Positions 45,229 through 53,595 of a stretch of 57,418 bases of DNA are shown one piece after another. The notes beneath the pieces are model-generated. The model did not search any database and had not been told where the DNA came from. It was given only the letters and a program-made list of their open reading frames with translations. Position numbers and translations under genes: made by a program. Positions within the stretch are counted from its first letter, which is position 1. Each line of letters opens with the position of its first letter. Source of the DNA: Collinsella sp. BA40 (lineage in GTDB: Bacteria; Actinomycetota; Coriobacteriia; Coriobacteriales; Coriobacteriaceae); assembly GCF_008014645.1 (NCBI RefSeq), contig NZ_VOWY01000003.1:1-57418 (forward strand), given 5' to 3'.

Positions 45229-46053
45229 CTAGGCGTCGGCGTTCAGCCCCTCGCCGCGCCAATTCCTCAGCCAGCACTCCATCGAGCGGTTCATCTCGGC
45301 CATGAACGCACTCGTATGCTTGCGCGTGTAGATATCGGTCACACGGGCGCCGGCCTCGGTGGCATGGGGCCTGAACATCGCATCCATCTCCGCCACCTGG
45401 GCGTCCATCGTTGCGGCATCCGCACGGCGATAGCGCTCGGACATCACAAGGTTCTCAACGGGATGCGGCGTAGCCGGGCGCTCCTTATGCGGCACGCCGA
45501 GCACCACCATGGATAGCGGGATGGTGTGCGCGGGCAGACCGAGCAGCTCGGCCACCTCCTCGGCACTCTCGACGATATCGCCGATATAGCAGCTTCCCAG
45601 CCCCACGGCCTCCGCTGCGATCACGGCGTTTTGCGCCGCTATGATCGCATCCTGCGCCGCGATGGCCAGGTCGCCCAGCCCGCAGGTCGAGCGCGGCTCG
45701 CAGCCATGCTCGGCAGCGAACTCCTCGCTCAAGCAACCTACGTGCTCAAACAGGTCGATCCACTTGCAATAATCCACCACGAACACCAGCGCCCACGGCG
45801 CTTTGGCGATAAACGGCTGGTTGTCGCAAAGCACCGAAAGGCGATCCAGCGTCTCTTGCTGGCGAATATCGATGATCGAATACATCATCATCGCGCCCGC
45901 CGACGGCGCGCGGCTCGCTGCATGCAGCACCGCTTGGCGCTGCTCGTCGGTCACCTCCACCTCGGCGAACTTGCGCGTCGATGAGCGCGCGTCGATCACA
46001 TCCAGCACATCGTGCTGCCACGCGCATTCGCCGGTCGTCATGTCGCTTGCCAT
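45229..46053 (-). CDS. Nitroreductase-family FMN oxidoreductase
   Basis: A 274-residue protein. The nitroreductase fold covers about residues 18-200, with DARSSTRKFAEVEV, the FMN-contacting SRAPSAGAMMMYSI region, and the C-terminal VGLGSCYIGDI motif near residue 155. About 70 further residues form a C-terminal extension rich in charged groups. Family members reduce flavins, nitro compounds or quinones with NAD(P)H; the substrate is unknown. The ATG at 46053 follows GGAGGG by eight bases. That ribosome site is the 3' arm of a 12-bp hairpin (46059-46110), so translation may be held back by RNA structure. The gene is directly downstream of the LTA-synthase-like gene. Confidence 0.85.
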   Translation of the reverse strand: MASDMTTGECAWQHDVLDVIDARSSTRKFAEVEVTDEQRQAVLHAASRAPSAGAMMMYSIIDIRQQETLDRLSVLCDNQPFIAKAPWALVFVVDYCKWIDLFEHVGCLSEEFAAEHGCEPRSTCGLGDLAIAAQDAIIAAQNAVIAAEAVGLGSCYIGDIVESAEEVAELLGLPAHTIPLSMVVLGVPHKERPATPHPVENLVMSERYRRADAATMDAQVAEMDAMFRPHATEAGARVTDIYTRKHTSAFMAEMNRSMECWLRNWRGEGLNADA

Positions 46054-46110
46054 AAGAAAAGCCCTCCTGCGTCGATGGATACGTGTATGCATCTTACCGC
46101 AGGAGGGCTT
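46054..46110 (-). terminator. Terminator-like hairpin that also covers the nitroreductase ribosome site
   Basis: A perfect 12-bp stem (46059-46070 with 46099-46110) has a 28-base loop. It lies 25 bases after the LTA-synthase-like stop on the minus strand. The 3' arm contains GGAGGG and runs into TTTTCTT and then ATG. It can act as an intrinsic terminator, a translation block, or both. Confidence 0.7.
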
Positions 46111-46135
46111 ACAGCCGTGTACGCGCGTCGGCGTG

Positions 46136-48352
46136 TTACTTGATCTTCGTGGTACCAGGTGCGAGGTTGGGATCGGTCTCGTTCGCCGCGCTCTGGAACA
46201 CCTTGGTGTAGATATCCTTGCCATCGCGGAACATCATGAAGTACTGCATCTTAGCCAGGTTCTCGCGCGCCGCGATGGCCTCGGCGACGGGGCTTCCCTT
46301 CGGATAGTCCTCGGGCGCGGTAGCGGCGCTCGACAGATACCAGCGCAGGCTCTTATCCTCGAAGCCCGTCGCATTGAGCGCGGGAAGATCGCGCCTCAAC
46401 ATAACGTGCGCCTTCTCCCATGCGGTCATGGGCGCGCCCACCAGATTCATCATCGCGCTGCCCAGATAATTCGTAGAGAGGTCGTCTACCGAACTCTCCT
46501 GATCCCGGCCGGCCACGTCGTAGTTGGCCCAGATGATGTAGTCGGTCTGCCACAGGCGCTCGGCGTGCGCCGCCTCGTCTTCGCCCGGGAACCACTGCTC
46601 GTTGAACCTATCGGGGAAGAACGGCTGGTGATCGCCGAAGAAGACCACGATGACCTCGCGGTCGAGCTTGCGCAGCGCCGCCAGGAAGTCCTTCAGCGCC
46701 CGATCGGACTCCTCGATCAGGGCCAGGTACTCGTTGACCTCGGGGTCGCTCATGCCATCGATAGGGTAATCCACCTGCTTGTCGAAGGGAACGAGCCCCG
46801 TCTCGTAGCCGGAGTGGTTCTGCATGGTCACGTCGAAGATGAACTGCGGGGACTCATCGGACTCGAGCATCTCGAGGATCGCATCATAGGTGGCGGCATC
46901 CGTCACCATGCCGCGCAGCTTCTCGGCATCCTGGAAATCCTTGATGGTGAGGAACTGGTCGAATCCCAGCGTCTTATACACGTTCTCGCGGTTCCAGTTG
47001 GTACCGTGATTGGGATGGATCGCCGTCGTCTTGTAGCCCAGGTCGCGGAACTGCTTGGGCAGCGATTCGGTGCGCGCCAGGTCGTAGATGGTGTACGGAT
47101 AGGTACCCGAGCCCAAAAACGCCATGGAGTTGCCGGTAAGGTACTCGAACTCGGTGTTGCAGGTGCCACCGCCGTATGCCGACACGTACAGGATGCCGCG
47201 CTGCAGCGCATCGGGGATGTTCTTGTAGAACTGCGGACCCTCGTAGCCGGCATGCAGGTTCTGGTAGATGGAGAGGTCTGCGAACGTCTCGTTCATGATG
47301 GTGACGATCGCGGGTTTCTTCTCGCCGAACTGCGCGGAGGCCTGCTGGCGCTCGATGCTCGCGCCCTCGGCGGCGTCGTATTCCTCGGCGTACTCGGCCA
47401 TAAGGTCCTTGGCCGTGCCGATGTTGTAGCCCTCGGGCACCGGCGGCTTGATGGTCTGCGCGCCGGAAATGAAGCTGGGCAGGAAGCCCTGGCGGTAATA
47501 GCTCTCCAGCGGGCGCCAGGTGTATACCTGGATATTGAGCTGGTTGTAGTAGTCGACCATCGTCACATGCGCGCCCACGCCCGCGATGCACAGCACGCCC
47601 GCGAGCAGGTTGACGACGAGCGCCCGCTTGTCGCCCTGATTCCTCGGCGCGATGAGCGCGGCCAGGCGCAGCGCATAGACGGCAAGCGCGGCGAACGCCA
47701 TGCCGTACAGGCAAAACGGGTTGAGGATGTAGGAGTAGCCCGTGCCCGCCACGGCCATGGCGGTGGACAGGGCCGAAAGGTCGCCCGGTGCGATGGGCAT
47801 GGACTTGAAGGTGATCACGAAGTGCTCGGCCAGGCCCAGGACGAAGAACAGCAGCGCGAGCACGCTCGGCACGCCGGCGCGGCGCTGGAAGATGAGGAAC
47901 AGGCCGCCGAGGAGCGCGGTGACGATGCCCCACTCGAGCAGCAGGCACAGCGGGTACATCCATAGCAGATTATGGTTGCTGGGCACCTCGAGCGCCAGCG
48001 TGGCGAAGGCGCCGCCCAGCAGCACGAAGATGATGGCGCCGACCAGCGGGTGCGGGAAGCGGCCCTGCGGCCCCAGATACGCTGCGAGGCGCTCCTTCAT
48101 CTGGGGAGCGCACGCACTCGCCAGGGACAGCGCGCTCAGCACGGCGTTTAGGACCAGCGCCGAGAGGATATCGTTCTCGACCATGCCCACGGCGGCATAC
48201 ACGCCCACGAACGCCTGAAGCGCCAGGAACAGCCCTGCGGACAGGTAGCGGCTGCGCGCCTCTTTCTTGTCGAGGTCCATCGCGCGCACCGCGCGCACGA
48301 GAGCGTAAACAGTGGCCGCAAGGGCCGCGAGCGAGATGAGGGCTACCAACAT
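46136..48352 (-). CDS. LTA synthase-family membrane sulfatase/phosphoglycerol transferase
   Basis: A 738-residue protein. About seven membrane helices (1-265) are followed by an extracellular alkaline-phosphatase-fold domain (about 340-625). The metal Glu is E355 in NETFADLSIY and the nucleophile is T397 in GGGTCNTEFE. AIHPNHGTNWNRE and VVFFGDHQPFF give the remaining metal and substrate residues. Family members polymerise glycerol phosphate onto lipid carriers (lipoteichoic acid) or decorate other wall polymers. I start at the ATG at 48352, which has AGGACAGG upstream; a GTG at 48403 would add 17 residues but has a poor ribosome site. A hairpin at 46059-46110 ends the transcript or links it to the nitroreductase gene. 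Confidence 0.87.
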   Translation of the reverse strand: MLVALISLAALAATVYALVRAVRAMDLDKKEARSRYLSAGLFLALQAFVGVYAAVGMVENDILSALVLNAVLSALSLASACAPQMKERLAAYLGPQGRFPHPLVGAIIFVLLGGAFATLALEVPSNHNLLWMYPLCLLLEWGIVTALLGGLFLIFQRRAGVPSVLALLFFVLGLAEHFVITFKSMPIAPGDLSALSTAMAVAGTGYSYILNPFCLYGMAFAALAVYALRLAALIAPRNQGDKRALVVNLLAGVLCIAGVGAHVTMVDYYNQLNIQVYTWRPLESYYRQGFLPSFISGAQTIKPPVPEGYNIGTAKDLMAEYAEEYDAAEGASIERQQASAQFGEKKPAIVTIMNETFADLSIYQNLHAGYEGPQFYKNIPDALQRGILYVSAYGGGTCNTEFEYLTGNSMAFLGSGTYPYTIYDLARTESLPKQFRDLGYKTTAIHPNHGTNWNRENVYKTLGFDQFLTIKDFQDAEKLRGMVTDAATYDAILEMLESDESPQFIFDVTMQNHSGYETGLVPFDKQVDYPIDGMSDPEVNEYLALIEESDRALKDFLAALRKLDREVIVVFFGDHQPFFPDRFNEQWFPGEDEAAHAERLWQTDYIIWANYDVAGRDQESSVDDLSTNYLGSAMMNLVGAPMTAWEKAHVMLRRDLPALNATGFEDKSLRWYLSSAATAPEDYPKGSPVAEAIAARENLAKMQYFMMFRDGKDIYTKVFQSAANETDPNLAPGTTKIK

Positions 48353-48407
48353 ACCAACCTGTCCTATGGCTTCACGCGCGACGCGACCCATGCGTGCGCA
48401 CACCCGA

Positions 48408-48454
48408 TTGTTGCAGCCAACAATACTAGCGCTCGTTTATCGATTTTTTGTCAA
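48408..48454 (-). promoter_or_regulatory. Candidate promoter of the LTA-synthase-like gene with nearby inverted repeat
   Basis: A perfect TTGACA (read from 48454) has only weak -10 candidates: GCTAGT at 18 bases or TAGTAT at 20. Just downstream, TTGTTG (48408-48413) and CAACAA (48418-48423) form a small inverted repeat that could be an operator. Confidence 0.35.
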
Positions 48455-48548
48455 AGGGCGCGGGCCAGACGAAGCGGCGCGACGCTTTACAGCGAATGTA
48501 CACAAAGGCGAACTCTTTACCCGCCCCATACGCCGACCAGACATCGCG

Positions 48549-49340
48549 CTAACGCCAGCGTGCCACCACATCATCCCCGCGCAGCCGCGCGGTAATGCGG
48601 TCCAGGAGCTCTGGCGAACAGCCGGCAACGTCCCGCAGGTACGCACGGGCCGTGCCGTACGTTTCGTGGAAATACTCCAGCGTTCGCTCCATCTCCTCGG
48701 GCGCCGACTCGAACAGGCAGCTCGGCACCTCCTTGAACAGCAATATCGATACGCCCAGGCGCTGCGCCCGAAGACCGCGGCCCATATACCGCTGCGTAAC
48801 CGCATAATCCGCCACGATATGAACGTCGTCCACGCCGGCAAGGCCCAGCAACAGCATGGCGATCACGCCCGTGCGGTCCTTGCCCGCCCGGCAGTGGAAC
48901 AGCGAGCACCCTTCGCCATCGAGGGCCTCGAACACCTGGCGCAGACTGGCGGAGCTGTCATCGAGAAGCGACCGGTATACATCGAACATGCATGCGGGGA
49001 GCGCGCCGCGGAAGCCACTCGAGTTGAGCTGGTCGAGCATGGGGATATGGGTGTAGCTCACGCCGGGCTGGGGATGCTCGCCATATGGATCGGGCCAGTA
49101 CTTGAGCTCGAAATTGCTGCGCACGTCCACCACGCGCCGCAGCCCGTAAGCGCGCAGGAAGGCGCGATCCGACGCCCGCAGCCAACCCAGCGTCCCCGAG
49201 CGCAAGAACGCGCCCGAAGCGGTGGTCCCCGTCGTGCCGTCGTCGCGCGTAAACGGATAACCGCCCAGGTCGCGTACGTTATGGGCGCCCTTCAGCTGAA
49301 GCGGCGCCGATGTGCGGACAGACGGTACGGTAGCATCCAT
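48549..49340 (-). CDS. Tyrosine-protein phosphatase (LipA/SAC3-like family)
   Basis: A 263-residue secretable-type bacterial tyrosine/phosphoinositide phosphatase, though no signal peptide is seen. NVRDLGGY (21-28) is the family's N-terminal signature. The P-loop is HCRAGKDRTG (149-158), with nucleophile C150 and R156, and the extra Lys and Asp typical of this group. VVDVRSNFE (70-78) is the usual preceding strand. GAGGTGAGG lies before the ATG. It stands upstream of the LTA-synthase-like gene on the same strand, with 196 bases between. The substrate cannot be predicted. Confidence 0.88.
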   Translation of the reverse strand: MDATVPSVRTSAPLQLKGAHNVRDLGGYPFTRDDGTTGTTASGAFLRSGTLGWLRASDRAFLRAYGLRRVVDVRSNFELKYWPDPYGEHPQPGVSYTHIPMLDQLNSSGFRGALPACMFDVYRSLLDDSSASLRQVFEALDGEGCSLFHCRAGKDRTGVIAMLLLGLAGVDDVHIVADYAVTQRYMGRGLRAQRLGVSILLFKEVPSCLFESAPEEMERTLEYFHETYGTARAYLRDVAGCSPELLDRITARLRGDDVVARWR

Positions 49341-49595
49341 GGAAACCTCACCTCGGGCGGCACCCCGGCCGCGCTACGGTGGCGAGCGGCGCAATGGGCG
49401 CCGCGGCCGGTCGATATGCGCCGACGCCGTGCCAAACAATAACAGGGCGTAAACGGTCCCTTTACTATAGCCATACCCGCGGCTTGAAACCAATGGCGAA
49501 GCCGCAAGCTTAACGTACCTTTACGCGAGCGCAATCGAACGGCGATGCCCCGAACACCGACGCGTCCGCCGAGCCGCGCTCAATGCATCCGTATC

Positions 49596-51461
49596 CTATG
49601 CCTCCTCCCACTGGCTCTTGTACAGGTCGGCGTAGAAACCGCCTGCGGCAAGAAGCTCCTCGTGCGTGCCGCGCTCCACAACGCCGCCGTCGCGCATCAC
49701 CACGATGCAGTCGGCCTCGCGGATCGTCGAGAGGCGATGGGCCACCACGAAACTCGTCCGCCCGCGCATCAGCTCGTCGAACGCCGCCTGCACCTGCAGC
49801 TCGGTGCGCGTGTCGATCGAGCTCGTCGCCTCGTCCAGCAGCAAGATGGCGGGGTCTACCAGCAGCACGCGCGCAATGCACAGCAGCTGCCGCTGCCCCT
49901 GCGAGAGCGTGCCGCCGCCCTCGCCCAGCACCGTATCGTACCCCTGGGGCAACGCGTCGATGAACCCGTCCGCATGCGCCTTGCGGGCCGCGGCGACCAC
50001 CTGCTCGCGCGTCGCGTCCGGACGTCCGTAGGCGATGTTCTCATGCACCGTCCCCTCGAACAGCCAGGTATCCTGCAGCACCATGCCGAAGCGCGACCGC
50101 ACGTCGCTGCGGGCCAGGTCTGCCACGTCCACGCCGTCCAGCTCGATGCGCCCCTGTTGGACATCGTAGAACCGCAGCAGCAAGTTGATGAGGGTGGTCT
50201 TGCCGCATCCGGTGGGCCCCACCAGGGCGATGCGCGCGCCCGGGGCCGCATGGATGCAGATGTCGTGAAGCAGCGGGCGATCGGGCGTATAGCGGAAGCC
50301 TACGTGGTCGAAATCAACTTCGCCGCGCACATCGTGCAGCGGGCGCGCATTCGGGGCATCGGGCGTCTCCTCGACGGCGTCGAGCAGGGCGAACAGGCGG
50401 CGGGCCGAGGCATAGGCCGTCTGCACCTGCGTGACCACGCTCGTGATCTCGTTGAATGGCTTGGTGTACTGGTTGGCATAGCTCAAAAACACCTGCACGC
50501 CGCCCACCGTAAGCGGCGCGGGCGCACCCGTGACCACGCACAGGCAGCCCATAACCGCTACCGCCGCGTATATCAGGTTGTTGATGAAGCGCGTGCCCGG
50601 ATTGGACAGCGACCCCATGAACTGCGCACGCTCGCCCGCGGTATAGAGCTCGGCGTTCATCGCATCGAAGCGCTCCTGGGCGCGCGGGCCGAACCCGAAG
50701 GTGCTCACCAGGCGCTGGCTGCCCACATATTCCTCGATATGGGCGCCCAGCCTGCCCTGAATTCGCTGCTGGTCCGCGAAGCTCTTATTGGATACGCGCG
50801 CGATCAGGGCAGCAGCAAGAATCGAGAAGGGCGTGGCCAGGACCACGACCATCGCCATGGGCACCGAGACCGACAGCATGAACGCCAGCGTGCCGACGAT
50901 GGTCACGATGCCGCCGAAGAGCTGGCTGAGCCCCTGCAGCAAGCCGTCGCCGATCTGGTCCACGTCGTTGACCACGCGCGAGATGAGGTCGCCATGCGGA
51001 TGGGCATCGATAAACGAGATGGGCATGCGGCTGATCTTATCGCTCGCCGCGATGCGCATATCCCGCACGCACCGATACGTCAGGCGGTTCACGCAATACC
51101 CCTGCGCCCACTGGAAGGCGGCGGCGGCGAGCGTCAGCACCGCAAGCTGCGCCACCAAAGGCGCGAGCACCTCGAACGACACCCCGCCGGCACCAACCAT
51201 GGCGTCGATGGCGCGCCCTATAAGCAGCGGGACGGCGAGCTGCAGCACCACCGAGGCCGCAGCCGCCGCAAAGGAGGCGACGAATGACAGCGCATGGGGG
51301 CGTACGAACCCCAGCAGGCGGCACGTGATCACCCGGGCGCTCAGCGGAGTCGCGGGCGCAAGCGAATCGAGCGGCGCCCCGCCCTCCCGGCGACGGCCGT
51401 CGCCGCCGGCGATATTCGATGTGACCGTAGAGACGGAGCCGGTGGAAACATAGGGATTCAC
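49596..51461 (-). CDS. ABC exporter subunit with catalytic nucleotide-binding site (second pair)
   Basis: A 621-residue half-transporter with six membrane helices (about 55-340) and an ABC domain. Walker A is GPTGCGKTT, the signature LSQGQRQ, Walker B LLLDEATSSID with the catalytic Glu, and the H-loop VVAHRLST with His. It starts with GTG at 51461, one base past the stop of the partner gene. AGGAGG lies inside the end of that gene, so translation is coupled. The first 50 residues form a polar extension. The gene encodes the active half of a heterodimer; compared with the 36412-40165 pair, the roles are in the same order but the operon has no adjacent MarR gene. Confidence 0.9.
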   Translation of the reverse strand: MNPYVSTGSVSTVTSNIAGGDGRRREGGAPLDSLAPATPLSARVITCRLLGFVRPHALSFVASFAAAAASVVLQLAVPLLIGRAIDAMVGAGGVSFEVLAPLVAQLAVLTLAAAAFQWAQGYCVNRLTYRCVRDMRIAASDKISRMPISFIDAHPHGDLISRVVNDVDQIGDGLLQGLSQLFGGIVTIVGTLAFMLSVSVPMAMVVVLATPFSILAAALIARVSNKSFADQQRIQGRLGAHIEEYVGSQRLVSTFGFGPRAQERFDAMNAELYTAGERAQFMGSLSNPGTRFINNLIYAAVAVMGCLCVVTGAPAPLTVGGVQVFLSYANQYTKPFNEITSVVTQVQTAYASARRLFALLDAVEETPDAPNARPLHDVRGEVDFDHVGFRYTPDRPLLHDICIHAAPGARIALVGPTGCGKTTLINLLLRFYDVQQGRIELDGVDVADLARSDVRSRFGMVLQDTWLFEGTVHENIAYGRPDATREQVVAAARKAHADGFIDALPQGYDTVLGEGGGTLSQGQRQLLCIARVLLVDPAILLLDEATSSIDTRTELQVQAAFDELMRGRTSFVVAHRLSTIREADCIVVMRDGGVVERGTHEELLAAGGFYADLYKSQWEEA

Positions 51462-51462
51462 G

Positions 51463-53229
51463 CTACGCCACCTCCTCGCCCGCGAGCTGCGACGCGCAGA
51501 TCTCGCGGTAGACCTCGCATGTTCGCAGCAGCTCCTCATGGGAACCCAGCCCCACCGCGCGACCGCGGCGCATCACGCAGACCAGATCGGCATCGCGCAC
51601 GGCCGAAACGCGCTGGGACACGACCACCGTGGTAAGCGGCCGTCCCGCGCGCGCCCGTTCGCGCGCCAGCGCGCGCAGCGCGCGGCGCAGCGCGGCATCG
51701 GTGCGCAGGTCGAGCGCCGACGACGCATCGTCGAGCACCAGCAGCCACGGATCGCCCACCAGGGCCCGCGCGATCGTCAAGCGCTGGCGCTGGCCCCCGC
51801 TGAAGTTCTTGCCGCCCGCCTCGACCGGCGTCTCCAGTCCCGCCGGGCACGCGCGGACGAACTCCGCCGCCTGCGCGACCTCGAGGGCGCGCCACAGCTC
51901 CGCATCGCTCGCGTTCGCATCGCGCCAGCGCAGATTGGAGGCCACCGTGCCGGACACGAGCTGCACCGCCTGCGGAACCACGCCCACGGACGCGCGCAGC
52001 CGCTCCAGCGGCCAATCGCGCACGTCGGCACCGAATACGTCGACCGAACCCGCGCTCGCATCGTACAGGCGGGCCATCAGCGCGCCGAGCGTCGACTTGC
52101 CCGAGCCCGTACCGCCTATGATGCCCAGCGTCCCGCCCATGGGCAGCTGAAAGGTAATGTCCTCGACCGCGTTGGCCGATGCGGACGGATAGCGAAACGC
52201 CACCCCATGGAAACTCAACGCGGGCGCACCGGACACGAGGGCCTGGTCCATGTCCCAACCCGCATCCGCCGCGCACGCCAGCGCGGGCTCGCAATCCAAC
52301 ACCTCGTTTATACGGCTCGCACTGGCCGACGCCCTGGTGAACACCACCACCAGGTTGGCCACGTAGACGATGGCGAGCAGCGTCTGGGTCATATAGTTCA
52401 CAAAGGCGACGACCTCGCCCTGCGTCAGGCGACCCGTGTCCACGACCATGCCGCCGCTCCACAAGATGGCGCATACACCCAGGTTCATCACGAGAAAGGT
52501 CACGGGGTTGAGCACGCTCGACAGCTTGCCCACGGCTATGGCCACCGTCGACTGCTCCGTTGCCGCCCCGTCGAAGCGAACGCGCTCGTCGCGTTCGCGC
52601 GAGAACGCGCGAATCACGCGGGCCCCCGAAAGCGCCTCGCGCTGCACCAGGGCCACGCGATCGAGCTTGGCCTGCATCTCCTTGAAAAACGGAACGCTCT
52701 TAGCCATGACCAGCCAGAACACGAATCCGATCAGCGGCGTGCATACCAAGAACACCACACCCAGCTGCACGTCGATAAGAAGCGCCGCCATCATGGAGCC
52801 CAACGCCAGGAACGGCCAGCGAATGAGCATGCGCACGGCCAGCGCGATTGCCAGCTGCATCTGGTTGACATCGTTGGTCACGCGCGTGATGAGCGAGGGC
52901 GTGCCGAACCGATCGAGGTCCGCGCACGACAGCCGGTTGATCTGCGCATAGAGCTCGCGCCTCATATCCGTGCCCATGCCCTGCGACGCCAGCGCAGCCA
53001 TCTTCTGGCACACCAGCGTGGCCGAGATGCCAACCACCGCCATGAGCACCAGCACCGCGCCGTGGCGCAGCACGGCATCCACGTCGCGGCCGGCCACGCC
53101 CACGTCGATCATGCTGGCGACCACGAGCGGCGTCACCAGATCGAAGCAGACTTCAACGAGCTTGGCCAGAGGTCCCAGGATGAAATAGCGGCGATATACA
53201 CCGACGAAACGTTTGATGAGCCTCAGCAC
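51463..53229 (-). CDS. ABC exporter subunit with degenerate nucleotide-binding site (second pair)
   Basis: A 588-residue half-transporter: six helices (about 10-310) and an ABC domain with Walker A GGTGSGKST and signature NFSGGQRQR. Walker B is LVLDDASSALD, with Asp in place of the catalytic Glu, and the H-loop is VVSQRVSAV, with Gln in place of His. These are the marks of the non-hydrolysing partner. I prefer the GTG at 53229 (protein begins LRLIKRFVGVYRRYF) because AGGGAG lies eight bases upstream; a GTG at 53265 would add 12 residues. Its end is one base from the start of the catalytic partner. Confidence 0.88.
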   Translation of the reverse strand: MLRLIKRFVGVYRRYFILGPLAKLVEVCFDLVTPLVVASMIDVGVAGRDVDAVLRHGAVLVLMAVVGISATLVCQKMAALASQGMGTDMRRELYAQINRLSCADLDRFGTPSLITRVTNDVNQMQLAIALAVRMLIRWPFLALGSMMAALLIDVQLGVVFLVCTPLIGFVFWLVMAKSVPFFKEMQAKLDRVALVQREALSGARVIRAFSRERDERVRFDGAATEQSTVAIAVGKLSSVLNPVTFLVMNLGVCAILWSGGMVVDTGRLTQGEVVAFVNYMTQTLLAIVYVANLVVVFTRASASASRINEVLDCEPALACAADAGWDMDQALVSGAPALSFHGVAFRYPSASANAVEDITFQLPMGGTLGIIGGTGSGKSTLGALMARLYDASAGSVDVFGADVRDWPLERLRASVGVVPQAVQLVSGTVASNLRWRDANASDAELWRALEVAQAAEFVRACPAGLETPVEAGGKNFSGGQRQRLTIARALVGDPWLLVLDDASSALDLRTDAALRRALRALARERARAGRPLTTVVVSQRVSAVRDADLVCVMRRGRAVGLGSHEELLRTCEVYREICASQLAGEEVA

Positions 53230-53422
53230 GAGCGCGCTCCCTACCACGACGCGGATAATACGCACCCATGATAGAGCAGACCTCGAACCCCTGTCTTGAA
53301 AGGCTCCGAGACCCCTATTCTCTTACCGAATTCGAAAACGCACCTAACACGATTGTTATAAAGCGGTAGCTCGACCGACGCACCATGCGGCCGGCCCCGA
53401 AAATCGCCCTGCATACAAAAAA

Positions 53423-53535
53423 CCCCGTGCGTTCGATGGGAACGGATGCCCGTCAGAGGCTCCTTATGGCTGCTTCCTTCCGGACCTGACCAGATTCGGA
53501 ACATATCGTCACCCGAACCCATCGAACGCGCGGGG
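53423..53535 (-). ncRNA. ffs: Small SRP RNA (4.5S-type)
   Basis: The minus strand has GGTCAGGTCCGGAAGGAAGC (53473-53492), the invariant apical hairpin of signal recognition particle RNA that binds Ffh. Flanking sequences pair over a long rod: the 5' end (CCCCG at 53531-53535 and the next 13 bases) pairs with the 3' end (to 53423). TTTTTT at 53417-53422 forms the terminator. The total length of about 113 nt and the lack of an Alu domain fit the short bacterial type. It lies between the aminotransferase gene and the ABC pair, as an independent transcript. Confidence 0.95.
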
Positions 53536-53547
53536 CGCGTGTCGTCT

Positions 53548-53577
53548 ATCTTACCGCAAAGCGGGAGTGAAAGTCGA
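53548..53577 (-). promoter_or_regulatory. Promoter of ffs
   Basis: TCGACT (read from 53577) and TAAGAT (read to 53548) are 18 bases apart on the minus strand, placing the transcription start within a few bases of the predicted 5' end of the SRP RNA. Confidence 0.5.
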
Positions 53578-53595
53578 GACCTAAATACGCTCCCC

